A DNA stretch of 64,000 nt. It comes from Ruminococcus sp. (GTDB taxonomy: Bacteria; Bacillota; Clostridia; Oscillospirales; Ruminococcaceae). Positions 45,517 to 54,856 of this stretch are shown in pieces (position 1 is the first letter of the stretch; each line of letters starts with the position of its first letter). Position numbers and translations under genes: made by a program. The notes under the pieces are model-generated. The model made no database searches. It saw only the letters and a list, made by a program, of their open reading frames with translations, and was not told the origin of the DNA. The stretch is taken from contig JAFVFL010000019.1 in assembly GCA_017475555.1 (NCBI GenBank), positions 168,105 through 232,104 on the forward strand, written 5' to 3'.

Positions 45517-47802
45517 ATGGATATTAATAAGAAGCTTGCAGAGGAATTTGGTCTTTTGCAGAATAATGTAGACAACGCAGTTTCGCTGATAGACGAGGGC
45601 ATGACTATCCCGTTTATCGCCCGTTACCGGAAAGAGGTCACAGGCTCTATGGACGACCAGGTGCTTCGTGAGCTTAATGACAGACTTACGTATCTGCGTA
45701 ATCTTGAAAAGCGTAAGGACGAGGTATTTGCTGCCATAACCGCTCAGGAGAAGATGACACCGGAGCTTGAGGCTGCGATCTCCGCTGCCTCTGCACTCGT
45801 TGAGATAGAGGATATCTACCGCCCGTTCAAGCCCAAGAGACGTACCCGTGCAAGTGTTGCAAGAGAAGCCGGTCTTGAGCCTCTTGCCCAGCTTATACTC
45901 GCTCAGGATAATTCCACTGACCCGGAAAATGCAGCGGCAGAGTATGTGGATGAGGAGAAAAACATTTCCGATACTGCTGCGGCAATACAGGGGGCTATGG
46001 ATATCATCGCTGAGGATATATCCGACGACGCCGACATACGAAAGAAGCTCCGGAGTGCGGTGAACGAAAAGGGAGAGATCGTCTCAAAGGCTGCTGACCC
46101 GGAAAATGACAGCGTTTACAAGAATTATTACGACTACACTGAGCCGGTGTCGCACATCGCAAATCATCGGATACTTGCCCTTGACAGAGGTGAAAAGGAG
46201 GGCTTCCTCAAGGTCGATGTGACGCTTGATACATCGGCTGCAACGGATATAATACTCAATAAGTATGTAAAGGCGAACAATGCCTGCGGCGAGCTTGTCA
46301 GAGCTGCGGCAGAGGACGGATATAAGAGACTCATTTTCCCGTCTATCGAAAGAGAGGTACGCTCAGAGCTTACAGCCCGTGCTGCGGAGGAATCCATCAA
46401 GGTATTCGCTTCAAATCTCAGACAAATGCTCATGCAGCCGCCGCTGAAAAGCAGCGTCATACTCGGACTTGACCCCGGATATGCTCACGGCTGCAAGACA
46501 GCTGTCATAGACGGGACTGGTAAGGTGCTCGACCATGCGATAATCTATCCGGTGAGGGAGTCAGCCTCTGCCGGTGCAGTTGAGGCTGCAAAGCGTAAGG
46601 TCACAGAGTTTATAAAGAAGTATCGTGTAAATGTCATATCTATCGGCAACGGAACTGCTTCGAGAGAGACTGAGACATTTGCCGCTGAGATCATCAAGGA
46701 GCTTTCCGGTACTGTTGACTGGGAGATCAGCTACATGGTCGTAAGTGAGGCTGGTGCTTCTGTATACTCAGCTTCAAAGGTTGCCGCAGAGGAGTTCCCG
46801 GAGTATGATGTCTCGATAAGAGGTGCTATATCTATCGCACGGCGTTTGCAGGATCCGCTTGCGGAGCTTGTGAAGATCGACCCGAAGGCTATAGGTGTTG
46901 GTCAGTATCAGCATGATATGCCGCAGGCAAGAATGAGCGAGGCACTTTCCGGTGTCGTTGAGGACTGCGTGAACTCAGTAGGAGTTGACCTGAATACGGC
47001 TTCACATTCGCTGCTTTCGTATATTGCAGGTATAAATGCGTCGGTAGCTAAGAACATAGTATCCTATCGTGAGGAAAACGGCAGATTCACAGACAGAAAG
47101 CAGCTGCTGAAGGTACCGAAGCTCGGCAAAAAGGCTTTTGAGCAGTGTGCAGGCTTCCTGAGAGTGCGTGACGGCGTAAATCCGCTTGATAACACTGCCG
47201 TTCACCCGGAGAGCTATGAGGCAGCGGCTTCGCTCCTGAGTGAGTGCGGCTTCACGCTTGCGGACGTTTCCGCAGGCGGTGCGGCAGATATCGACAAAAA
47301 GGCAGCTGATGAGGGACTTGACAAGATAAGCGATTCGCTTGGGATAGGAATACCCACTCTGACAGATATAATCAGCGAGCTTAAAAAGCCCGGCAGAGAT
47401 CTCCGTGATGAGCTGCCGCCGCCGCTCCTGAGAAGCGGAGATATAATGAATATCAGCGACCTCAAGCCTGGAATGGAGCTTGTCGGCACTGTAAGAAATA
47501 TCGTTGATTTCGGTGCATTCGTAGATGTCGGAGTACACGAGGACGGACTTGTGCATATATCTCAGCTGCCGAAGAGGGTGAACCACCCGCTTGAGGCTGT
47601 GAAGGTAGGGGAGGTAGTCAAGGTAAGAGTTCTTGAGGCTGACCCGGAGAGAGGCAGGATAAGCCTTACAATGCGTTCTGAGAATCAGAACAGAGGCGGT
47701 GACAGGGAACGCCGCAATAAAAACAGGCGTGAGAACAGGAACAGGGGCTTTGACCCGGAGAGACTGAAAAACTCCGGATTCCGCATAAAGGGGAAGAAGT
47801 GA
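45517..47802 (+). CDS. tex: Tex-family S1 RNA-binding protein
   Basis: Tex is a nucleic-acid-binding transcription/toxin-expression factor. About 761 residues: N-terminal helical region (ARYRKEVTGSMDDQVLREL), YqgF-like RNase H fold (LGLDPGYAHGCKTAVIDG), helix-hairpin-helix (ASHSLLSYIAGINASVAKNI) and a C-terminal S1 domain (GTVRNIVDFGAFVDVGVHED) with a basic tail. I prefer the ATG at 45517 because AAAGGAC is too close to the ATG at 45511. Confidence 0.95.
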   Translation: MDINKKLAEEFGLLQNNVDNAVSLIDEGMTIPFIARYRKEVTGSMDDQVLRELNDRLTYLRNLEKRKDEVFAAITAQEKMTPELEAAISAASALVEIEDIYRPFKPKRRTRASVAREAGLEPLAQLILAQDNSTDPENAAAEYVDEEKNISDTAAAIQGAMDIIAEDISDDADIRKKLRSAVNEKGEIVSKAADPENDSVYKNYYDYTEPVSHIANHRILALDRGEKEGFLKVDVTLDTSAATDIILNKYVKANNACGELVRAAAEDGYKRLIFPSIEREVRSELTARAAEESIKVFASNLRQMLMQPPLKSSVILGLDPGYAHGCKTAVIDGTGKVLDHAIIYPVRESASAGAVEAAKRKVTEFIKKYRVNVISIGNGTASRETETFAAEIIKELSGTVDWEISYMVVSEAGASVYSASKVAAEEFPEYDVSIRGAISIARRLQDPLAELVKIDPKAIGVGQYQHDMPQARMSEALSGVVEDCVNSVGVDLNTASHSLLSYIAGINASVAKNIVSYREENGRFTDRKQLLKVPKLGKKAFEQCAGFLRVRDGVNPLDNTAVHPESYEAAASLLSECGFTLADVSAGGAADIDKKAADEGLDKISDSLGIGIPTLTDIISELKKPGRDLRDELPPPLLRSGDIMNISDLKPGMELVGTVRNIVDFGAFVDVGVHEDGLVHISQLPKRVNHPLEAVKVGEVVKVRVLEADPERGRISLTMRSENQNRGGDRERRNKNRRENRNRGFDPERLKNSGFRIKGKK

Positions 47803-48119
47803 GCGGCGGCTCAGACAAGGCATATCAGATATATATGCTCCGGTGCAGCGGCGGTTCGCTGTATACCGGGATAACGACCGATATCAGCCGGAGATTCCGT
47901 GAGCATAGGGGGGAGCTGCCGGGCGGTGCGAAATATACCCGGCTCCACCCGCCGGAGGACTGTGCAGCGGTGTGGGAGACTGATACAAGATCGGCTGCAC
48001 TCCGGCTTGAAAGGCGTATCAAATCGCTCAGGCGTGCCGGAAAGGAGCGGCTTATTGCCGATAACTCATATCTTTGCAGCGTGACCGATGAGCCGGAGCT
48101 TTACCGAAGAACGAAATAG
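47799..48119 (+). CDS. GIY-YIG domain protein
   Basis: The 106-residue single-domain protein has the GIY-YIG signature as IYMLRCSGGSLYTGITTDISR, followed by the catalytic Arg and EHR..GAKYTR. It is of the YhbQ/UPF0213 type, small DNA-repair-like nucleases. The start is a GTG overlapping the tex stop codon. Confidence 0.9.
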   Translation: MSGGSDKAYQIYMLRCSGGSLYTGITTDISRRFREHRGELPGGAKYTRLHPPEDCAAVWETDTRSAALRLERRIKSLRRAGKERLIADNSYLCSVTDEPELYRRTK

Positions 48120-48153
48120 ATATCCTTCAGGACAGTGTGAAAGGGGAGCGGAC

Positions 48154-48837
48154 ATGATATATATGCTTGAGGACGACAGCGGTATCAGGAGCTTTGTGAT
48201 CTATGCACTCAGAAGCTCCGGCTTTGAGGCTGAGGGCTTTGAGGCTCCCTCTGAATTCTGGAATGCTGCCGCAGCTCAGCTGCCAGAGCTTGTTCTGCTT
48301 GATCTTATGCTTCCGGAGGAGGACGGGCTCAGTGTTCTTGAAAAGCTCCGCAATGCTCCGGAAACAAGGGATATACCTGTGATGATACTCACCGCCAAGG
48401 GAACTGAGGCTGATAAGGTCACGGGACTTGACAGCGGTGCTGACGATTATCTTGTGAAGCCGTTCGGTGTGAATGAGCTTATCTCCCGTGTGAAGGCACT
48501 TCTCCGCAGGGTCAGAGTACCGGCTGAAAAGCCGGACGGAGATATCACGGTCGGCAGGCTCACAGTATACCCGGAGCGGCGTGAGGTCGTTGCTGACGGA
48601 GAAGCTGTCGTGCTTACCATGAAGGAATTTGACCTGCTGCTGCTAATGCTGAAGAGCCGGGGCAGGGTGCTATCAAGGGAGGAGCTTCTGCATGAGGTGT
48701 GGGGCTTCGATTTTCGTGGCGAGAGCAGGACGATAGACGTACATATCAGAACTCTTCGCTCGAAGCTGGGCAGCTGCGGCGAGATGATAAAGACTATCAG
48801 AGGTATCGGCTACCGGATCGGAGACAGCGATGACTAA
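48154..48837 (+). CDS. OmpR/PhoB-family response regulator
   Basis: The 227-residue regulator has an N-terminal receiver (acidic pocket LEDD, phospho-Asp in LLDLMLPEEDG, Lys in LVKPFGVNELI) and a C-terminal winged helix with VLSREELLHEVWGF and RTIDVHIRTLRSKLG. The ATG at 48154 follows AAAGGGGAGCGGAC; the upstream in-frame extension overlaps the GIY-YIG gene. It overlaps its cognate kinase by eight bases. PhoB- or WalR-like; the stimulus is not evident. Confidence 0.93.
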   Translation: MIYMLEDDSGIRSFVIYALRSSGFEAEGFEAPSEFWNAAAAQLPELVLLDLMLPEEDGLSVLEKLRNAPETRDIPVMILTAKGTEADKVTGLDSGADDYLVKPFGVNELISRVKALLRRVRVPAEKPDGDITVGRLTVYPERREVVADGEAVVLTMKEFDLLLLMLKSRGRVLSREELLHEVWGFDFRGESRTIDVHIRTLRSKLGSCGEMIKTIRGIGYRIGDSDD

Positions 48838-50515
48838 GAAGATACTCAAAAGCATTTTAGCTGTTGCAGCAGCTGCGATGATAGCCTCTATCGTTCTCGT
48901 TACCGCTCTCCTGAACAGATATTCAGCCGGAAAGACAGCCGATGAGCTGGAGCTTTCCGGCAGACTTATCGCCTCAGCGGTCGAGATGAACGGCGGAAGA
49001 TACCTCGATCATACCCGGTTCAGCGATATCCGTGTGACATGGATAGAGCCCGGCGGAAGGGTGATATTCGATTCCGACGAGGATCCTGGGGGTATGGATA
49101 ATCACTCTGACCGTGAGGAGGTCATCTCCGCATTCCGGACAGGGGAGGGGAGCTCGTCACGCTACTCAAGCACTCTCATGCACATGACGCTCAACTATGC
49201 CGTGCAGCTGAGCGACGGCTCCGTTATACGTGTTTCTGATGTACACCATTCCTTCATGGGGCAGCTTGCTGCAATGGCAAGTCCGCTTGTAATGCTTCTT
49301 GTCGCTGCGGCGGCAATGTGCCTTGTGTACGCATTTATCGCTGCACGCCGTATAGTAAGACCTATCAATGATATAGACCTCGATTCGCCGGATATAAAGG
49401 GCAGCTACAGCGAGCTTTCGCCGCTGCTCACCAAGCTGAGGGAGCAGAACCGGAGAGTGTCAAGACAGATGGAGGAGCTGCGGCAGCAGAGCAGCAGACT
49501 GAGCCTTATCACGGAGAGCATGAGCGAGGGGCTTGTGATCGCCGATCCGCATTACTCTCTGCTTGCGTGCAATTCCGCTGCAATGCGGCTTCTCGGTGCT
49601 GACGTACAGCCTGACGAGGCGGCTTCAAGGACGATCTTCTCCCTCAACCGTACAGAAACGTTCCGGAGATGTATACAGAATGCTATGGGCGGAAGAGGCT
49701 CACGCTGCATACTTCCGATACAGAACGAGGGAGAGTGCGAGGTAATTGCAAGCCCGGTGAGAGTTTCTGACACTGTGAACGGCATTGTCGTTCTGGTGCT
49801 CGATGTTACTGAAAGACGGCGTCTTGAAGCGATGAGAAAGGAATTTACCTCAAATGTGTCACATGAGCTGAAAACTCCGCTCACTACTATCTACGGAAGT
49901 GCCGATATGCTTGCGGGAGGTCTTGTAAGGCAGGAGGATCAGGTACAGTTCGCAGAGACTATACGCAGTGAGGCTGACAGAATGATAACCCTCATCAATG
50001 ATATAATCTCGCTTTCAAAGCTTGACGAGGGCAACGTTGCTCAGGAGGACGAGGATATTGAGCTTTATAGTCTTTCAGCCGATATTCTCCGCCGGCTCGC
50101 ATCCGTATCGGAGAAAAAAGGCGTGAGCTGTCTGCTTTCCGGCGAACACGCAGTATTCCACGGCAGCAGGACTATACTCGATGAGATCATCAGCAATCTT
50201 TGCAGCAACGCCATAAAGTACAACAAGGACGGCGGCAGCATGGAGGTGCGGGTCACACACACTACAGGCGGGATAATGCTGTCTGTCAGCGATACCGGTA
50301 TCGGTATGACCGCAGAGCAGCTTTCACGTGCGTTTGAGCGGTTCTACCGGGCTGACAAGAGCCGTTCAAGGAAGATCGAGGGTACAGGACTGGGGCTTTC
50401 GATCGTCAAGCACGGGGTAGAGTATCTTGGCGGCAGCGTGACAGCAGAGAGTACGCCCGGAAAGGGGAGCGTGTTTACTGTAAGGCTGCCGGATAACTGC
50501 GGAAAAATCGGCTGA
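48830..50515 (+). CDS. PhoR/WalK-like sensor histidine kinase
   Basis: The 561-residue membrane kinase has a transmembrane helix at about 5-30, an extracellular loop of about 115 residues, a second helix at about 145-170, a short linker, a PAS domain (about 220-330), the phospho-His box FTSNVSHELKTPLTTIYG and an HATPase domain with NLCSNAIKYN, DTGIGM and GTGLGLSIVKHGVEYLGG. Pairs with the preceding regulator. No pst genes are nearby, so phosphate sensing cannot be claimed. Confidence 0.93.
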   Translation: MTKKILKSILAVAAAAMIASIVLVTALLNRYSAGKTADELELSGRLIASAVEMNGGRYLDHTRFSDIRVTWIEPGGRVIFDSDEDPGGMDNHSDREEVISAFRTGEGSSSRYSSTLMHMTLNYAVQLSDGSVIRVSDVHHSFMGQLAAMASPLVMLLVAAAAMCLVYAFIAARRIVRPINDIDLDSPDIKGSYSELSPLLTKLREQNRRVSRQMEELRQQSSRLSLITESMSEGLVIADPHYSLLACNSAAMRLLGADVQPDEAASRTIFSLNRTETFRRCIQNAMGGRGSRCILPIQNEGECEVIASPVRVSDTVNGIVVLVLDVTERRRLEAMRKEFTSNVSHELKTPLTTIYGSADMLAGGLVRQEDQVQFAETIRSEADRMITLINDIISLSKLDEGNVAQEDEDIELYSLSADILRRLASVSEKKGVSCLLSGEHAVFHGSRTILDEIISNLCSNAIKYNKDGGSMEVRVTHTTGGIMLSVSDTGIGMTAEQLSRAFERFYRADKSRSRKIEGTGLGLSIVKHGVEYLGGSVTAESTPGKGSVFTVRLPDNCGKIG

Positions 50516-50529
50516 AAAGGAGAATGAAT

Positions 50530-51384
50530 ATGAAAAACGGACTTGTATTGGAGGGCGGTGCTCTCCGTGGGCTTTTTACAGCCGGAGTGATCGACGTCCT
50601 TATGGAGAACGGGATAGATTTTGACGGAGCGGTCGGAGTGTCCGCCGGTGCCTGCTTCGGGTGCAATTATAAATCCCGTCAGCCGGGCAGAGCGATACGC
50701 TATAATCTCAGGTTCTGCCGGGATAAGCGTTATTGCAGTACATGGTCGCTTCTCACGACCGGAGATATGTTCGGGGCTGAGTTCTGCTACCATACCATAC
50801 CCGAGGAGCTTGACCCGTTTGACGGTGAAACGTTTGCAGCTGACCCAATGGAGTTTTTTGCAGTGTGTACCGATGTTGAGACCGGAAGGGCTGTATATCA
50901 CAGATCCCGCACAGCAAGCTACAACGAGCTGGAATGGATCAGAGCCTCGGCGTCAATGCCGCTTGCCGCAAGGATAGTAAGGGTCGATGGAAGAAAGCTG
51001 CTCGACGGGGGGATCTCTGATTCGATACCGCTGCGGTTCATGGAGTCAGCGGGCTATGAACGCAATGTTGTGATACTTACACAGCCGAGAGATTACCGCA
51101 AGCAGCACAGCCGGGCGGAGAGGCTCGTAAGAGCAAGATACCGCAGATATCCCAAGCTTGTAAAAGCATATGAGGAACGCCCGGAGATGTACAACAGAGA
51201 GCTTGAATACGTCCGCAGTGCTGAGGAGAGCGGCAGGGCATTTGTCATCGCACCGCCTGAGAAGCTGCCGATAGATCATATCGAGCACAATTCTGACATT
51301 CTTCTTGAGGTGTATCGTGCCGGAAGAAACGAAGCGGCTAAGAGACTACCAGAGCTTGAGAGGTTCTTTAGTACCGGGGAGTGA
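50530..51384 (+). CDS. Patatin-like phospholipase
   Basis: The 284-residue patatin-fold lipid acyl hydrolase has the oxyanion loop LEGGALRGLFTAGVID, the nucleophile elbow GVSAGACFG and the catalytic Asp in LLDGGISDSIPL. No signal peptide or membrane helix. The ATG at 50530 has better spacing from AAAGGAG than one two codons earlier. Confidence 0.9.
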   Translation: MKNGLVLEGGALRGLFTAGVIDVLMENGIDFDGAVGVSAGACFGCNYKSRQPGRAIRYNLRFCRDKRYCSTWSLLTTGDMFGAEFCYHTIPEELDPFDGETFAADPMEFFAVCTDVETGRAVYHRSRTASYNELEWIRASASMPLAARIVRVDGRKLLDGGISDSIPLRFMESAGYERNVVILTQPRDYRKQHSRAERLVRARYRRYPKLVKAYEERPEMYNRELEYVRSAEESGRAFVIAPPEKLPIDHIEHNSDILLEVYRAGRNEAAKRLPELERFFSTGE

Positions 51385-51396
51385 TAAATAGCGGCT

Positions 51397-52086
51397 ATGG
51401 ACAGTATCACAGAAAAATTATTTGAATTAAGTGACGAAAAGTACCGGGATTTCCAGTCAAAGCTGATACCCGGCATTGACAGTGGGAGCATGATAGGTGT
51501 AAGGACACCTCAGCTGAAAAGGCTCGCAAAGGAGCTTACAAGGCAGGGACTTCCGGAGGGATTCCTTTCACAGCTTCCGCACAGATACTTTGACGAGTAT
51601 CAGCTCCACGCATTCGTCATATCGGGTATAAAAGGCTACGATCAGGCATTATCCAGGGTAGATGAGCTCCTGCCGTATGTGAACAACTGGGCGACCTGTG
51701 ACCAGCTCAGCCCGGCAGCCTTCAGGAAGGAGCATGACAGACTTATCTGGGATATCCGACGCTGGATAAGCTCTGACAGAGTGTATACTATCCGCTTCGG
51801 GCTCAGAATGCTGATGTGTCATTTTCTTGACGATGATTTCAGAGAAGAATACCTTGAGCTTGCAGCAGGCGTGAAAAGCGATGAGTATTACGTAAATATG
51901 ATGATAGCATGGTTCTTTGCAACGGCTCTTGCAAAGCAGTATGACAGTGCCGTCAGGATACTGGAAAGCGGCGTGCTGGAGAAGTGGGTGCACAATAAGA
52001 CTATCCAGAAGGCGTGTGAGAGCTACAGGGTTCCGGACGAAAGAAAGACATATCTGAAAATGCTGCGAAGATCGAGAATTGATTGA
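51397..52086 (+). CDS. AlkD-like DNA alkylation repair protein
   Basis: The 229-residue all-helical HEAT-like repeat protein matches the AlkD family: VRTPQLKRLAKELTRQG, VNNWATCDQLSPAAF and WVHNKTIQKACESYRV. AlkD is a DNA glycosylase for alkylated purines. It lies 12 bases after the patatin gene. Confidence 0.9.
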   Translation: MDSITEKLFELSDEKYRDFQSKLIPGIDSGSMIGVRTPQLKRLAKELTRQGLPEGFLSQLPHRYFDEYQLHAFVISGIKGYDQALSRVDELLPYVNNWATCDQLSPAAFRKEHDRLIWDIRRWISSDRVYTIRFGLRMLMCHFLDDDFREEYLELAAGVKSDEYYVNMMIAWFFATALAKQYDSAVRILESGVLEKWVHNKTIQKACESYRVPDERKTYLKMLRRSRID

Positions 52087-52101
52087 AATGAGGTGAGCGG
52101 T

Positions 52102-52263
52102 GTGACAGCTGATAAGTATTTAACATATTGGTGCAGCAATGATGATTGGTGGGACTATGATGAGAATGGGATACCAACAGTTCTGCCTACCGCTCCCGAA
52201 GATGCTCAAAAGAGTTATCAATACTATTTAGAGCAGACAGACAATGGTAAAAAGGAGTTATAA
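52102..52263 (+). CDS. Small hypothetical protein, 53 residues
   Basis: A GTG start follows GAGGTGAGCGGT, and the frame ends at TAA just before a terminator. The peptide is acidic and aromatic-rich (YLTYWCSNDDWWDYDENG). The good SD and placement between alkD and the terminator support translation. No family is recognised. Confidence 0.6.
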   Translation: MTADKYLTYWCSNDDWWDYDENGIPTVLPTAPEDAQKSYQYYLEQTDNGKKEL

Positions 52264-52272
52264 ATACCGATT

Positions 52273-52298
52273 AAACCGCCCCCTAAAGGCGGTTTTTT
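52273..52298 (+). terminator. Terminator of the secA-alkD side
   Basis: A stem AAACCGCC/GGCGGTTT with a seven-base loop is followed by T6. Confidence 0.9.
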
Positions 52299-52322
52299 CA
52301 TACCCGGAAAGGAGTGAGCAGA

Positions 52323-52478
52323 ATGCCGCAGCCGAGAGCAAGACCCGGCAGGGCGAACATCAGACCCGACCACAACGGGGCACAGAGAGCACGGTTTGAA
52401 TCAAACAAGAAAAAGATATACGCAACACAGAACGTCTGCGGTATCTGCGGGATTGACTCAGTTTATCCGCAGAAATGA
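52323..52478 (+). pseudogene. HNH endonuclease N-terminal fragment
   Basis: After AAAGGAGTGAGCAGA an ATG opens a 51-codon frame (RARPGRANIRPDHNGAQRAR, then NVCGICGIDSVYPQK). This is the N-terminus of phage-type HNH endonucleases up to the first zinc CxxC, where homologues continue with the DHIIP catalytic region. That region is missing and the frame stops, so it is a remnant of a mobile nuclease or prophage. Confidence 0.7.
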
Positions 52479-52574
52479 TGTTGAACCACTCCTGCTCACA
52501 GCCTTCGATCCACATGAGAAGCAATGTCAGATCACGCTTCATCTGCTCCGAAGGTGCAGCAACAGTGACTTATT

Positions 52575-54164
52575 TCACTCTTGATTCTGTTTCAATAGCA
52601 CTCTTTTCATCAAGCACAGATCAAAGACGTCCAGCCAGTTATCATCGCAGAAATCGGCGGCTTTCCAGTTGGCAAGATGTGTGCCCGGAACGGCAAGAAG
52701 CCATTTTTGCAGCAGAACAACATCAGAAACAGCAAATTCACCGTCTGCGTTGATATCACCCTGCACTTCCGGAATAGTACCGTAACAGCGTTCTGCCGCC
52801 TTACCTGCAAAGCAGGCTGCCATCATCAGCGGTGCAACACCTTTGGCTTCATTGACCTGATAGCTCTTGGAAAGATAGCTTTCTGCTGTAGTGCCAACAC
52901 CTGAGGAGATATAAATGTTATGCAGACCGCTGCTGTCAAGCTGGTTCTCGACTGTTCCGTTAAATGCACGCAGTCCTGCTTTACAGAAGGTTTCGTCTGC
53001 ATATCCCTCGGAATATGCTCTGAGCATGGCATATGCTATCAGTGCAGATCCGGAGGATTCGAGGAGATTAGCTGACTTTGAGCCTTTGAGCGTACCGTCA
53101 CGGTCAATGACATTGTACCACATTCCTGTCTCGCTGTCCTGATACTTCATCATTCCCTCAAAGAGCTGCGTTTCAACAGCGATGAGCTTGTTCCGCTCAG
53201 CTTCAAAGTGCTCAGGGAGCATACATATCACGTCCGTTAACGCAGCAGCATACCAGCCCACCGCACGAAGCCAATACTGACCGTTTACACCTGCCTCCGC
53301 TCCCCAGCCGTGATTATACAGTCCAGTTTCCGGATCGTAAAGATTCTCGCCGATCCAGCACACTCTTGCAGCAACATCGGCATACAATTCGTCCGGAACA
53401 ATGCCTGATTCTGTACCGTCAATAGCTCCGTCCTCGACAGCATTAGCAAGCTCCATGAAAAAGGGCTGTGCCATATATAGCCCGTCCAGAGCGATCGGGT
53501 AGGTGCTCCAATTGCTGTTTGAGCTGCCGTATTTATGCTTGAAATTGCCGTTCGTGCCTTCGACGGTCGGGTACTCCTTTGACATCAGATCGTAGACATA
53601 CAGGATAAGCTGAGTGTACTTTTCACACTCGTCCTCCGTGAGAATATCGCTTTTGAGCAGGTCAAACAGTGCACGGACAGGCGGGATAGAATCCAGTTCA
53701 GTCTCTCTGTAATAATTGTCCTTGTTCCCGGTTGAATCCACAGTCGCCGCGGAATCGGCATAACTGATGTTCGCATCGTAGAAGCTGTTGACCGCATTAT
53801 AGAAGCTCGGCTCGCCGGTTGAAAGGCAGTCGTCCAGCATCAGGTAAGCGTCCATCATGATGCCGTTGTAGTAAGTCCAGCTGTGCTTTTTCCCCTCGGT
53901 ATCCCAGGAAAATCCGCCGTTCCGGCTGCCGAATTTATCAATATTTTCATCGTACAGACCGGCTGCAAGCTCCTGTACCTGAATGACGTTTTTCCTTGTT
54001 TCAATAACTAAAGAAACGTCAGTCTGAGTATCAGATGACGATGATGAGGTACTGTCCTGTGCATTTGCACTGACAGCCGGTATAAAGGCATTCACGCTGC
54101 CGATAAGAACCGTCAGGCTTAATGCCGCTGCGATGCTTCTGAATATTTTTCGATACTTTTTCAT
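52575..54164 (-). CDS. GH105-like glycoside hydrolase with type I dockerin
   Basis: The roughly 529-residue secreted protein has a signal peptide (basic MKKYRK, then SIAAALSLTVLIGSVNAF), a Ser/Thr-rich linker, an (alpha/alpha)6-barrel with WSTYPIALDGLYMAQPFF, WLRAVGWYAAALTDV and ESSGSALIAYAMLR, typical of unsaturated rhamnogalacturonyl hydrolases (GH105/GH88), and a C-terminal dockerin with two calcium repeats: GDINADGEFAVSDVVLLQKW and DDNWLDVFDLCLMKR. The dockerin would attach it to a cohesin scaffold. The substrate is likely pectic. A GTG four codons upstream is an alternative start. Confidence 0.88.
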   Translation of the reverse strand: MKKYRKIFRSIAAALSLTVLIGSVNAFIPAVSANAQDSTSSSSSDTQTDVSLVIETRKNVIQVQELAAGLYDENIDKFGSRNGGFSWDTEGKKHSWTYYNGIMMDAYLMLDDCLSTGEPSFYNAVNSFYDANISYADSAATVDSTGNKDNYYRETELDSIPPVRALFDLLKSDILTEDECEKYTQLILYVYDLMSKEYPTVEGTNGNFKHKYGSSNSNWSTYPIALDGLYMAQPFFMELANAVEDGAIDGTESGIVPDELYADVAARVCWIGENLYDPETGLYNHGWGAEAGVNGQYWLRAVGWYAAALTDVICMLPEHFEAERNKLIAVETQLFEGMMKYQDSETGMWYNVIDRDGTLKGSKSANLLESSGSALIAYAMLRAYSEGYADETFCKAGLRAFNGTVENQLDSSGLHNIYISSGVGTTAESYLSKSYQVNEAKGVAPLMMAACFAGKAAERCYGTIPEVQGDINADGEFAVSDVVLLQKWLLAVPGTHLANWKAADFCDDNWLDVFDLCLMKRVLLKQNQE

Positions 54165-54202
54165 TTTTGGGTTCACTCCCCCTGCGTTTGATCTATGTTT
54201 TT

Positions 54203-54231
54203 ATTATAGCACAAGTTTTTGGTAAGTACAA
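54203..54231 (-). promoter_or_regulatory. Promoter of the GH105 gene
   Basis: On the minus strand TTGTAC (54226-54231), 17 nt, TATAAT (54203-54208). Confidence 0.65.
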
Positions 54232-54277
54232 TAGGAACATCTGTGAAAACAACAGCATGACAGCATAACATACTGAT

Positions 54278-54421
54278 TCAGCTGCTTCGGACTTGATAAT
54301 AATGCAGTATCTCCTGTGCTAAATCCTCGGCATCGTGGTATGAGCCTGTGCGTGAAAGGCAATAGCGGAACATGGACTTTGACATCATCTCTATCTGCCC
54401 CCGGTATTCTTCGTTGGTCAT
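54278..54421 (-). pseudogene. ECF-type sigma factor fragment
   Basis: The 47-codon minus-strand frame starts after GGAGGTGACCGAG and reads MTNEEYRGQIEMMSKSMF, then SRTGSYHDAEDLAQEI, the start of sigma-70 region 2. It then loses similarity (LHYYQVRSS) and stops. Regions 2 (rest) to 4 are absent, so it is a truncated sigma gene. Confidence 0.7.
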
Positions 54422-54787
54422 CTCGGTCACCTCCATCAAAGTTTCTTAGAAGCTTCTGTCTGTATAATGCAGGAATCGGAAGCTGGTTAGGGAGTGAGAA
54501 AAAAATTTTTTGAGATAATTATATCAGATTCATTATAATCACTCCGATCATCAATTATGTGACTTCATATATTCTTTGACAAGCAAAAGCGTCTGTACTC
54601 CCTTATCAATTTTCTTGGTCTGATACCAATTATTATACCAGAGTGCACTGTATAATGTCAATCTTCAGGAAGTAAAACTGAGTGAAAGACAAAGACTCCC
54701 AGAGTGTTGAAAACCGCATAATTGAGTATGTTTTTTACTTTGACAGCAATATATGCAATTACATTTTGAAAATATTTTCATTACCTC

Positions 54788-54816
54788 TTGACAAGCTCAA
54801 TTATATCTGATACAAT
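54788..54816 (+). promoter_or_regulatory. Promoter of the MarR-family gene
   Basis: TTGACA (54788-54793), 17 nt, TACAAT (54811-54816). Confidence 0.7.
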
Positions 54817-54824
54817 ATAGTTGT
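54812..54824. promoter_or_regulatory. Putative MarR/OhrR operator
   Basis: ACAA-TATAG-TTGT overlaps the -10. OhrR-type regulators bind TACAATT/AATTGTA-like palindromes, so autoregulation is likely. Confidence 0.45.
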
Positions 54825-54856
54825 GACAAATATTTCTGCGGAGGTGTATCCACCTG

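Larger units (their letters stand above)
54422..54856. other. AT-rich intergenic stretch without a gene
   Basis: No credible gene. On the minus strand TTGACA (54656-54661), 18 nt, TATAAT (54632-54637) form a consensus promoter pointing at the sigma fragment. A short open stretch after it (ending KEYMKSHN at about 54554) has no start codon and may be a relic. The right end holds the promoter of the MarR gene. Confidence 0.5.

Noticed and set aside
48830..50515. Phosphate-specific PhoR
   Set aside because: Domain layout fits, but no pst or phoU genes are nearby, so the stimulus is left open.
52360..52542. Minus-strand small protein beside the HNH fragment
   Set aside because: It overlaps the recognisable HNH fragment, has no convincing start and matches no family I know.
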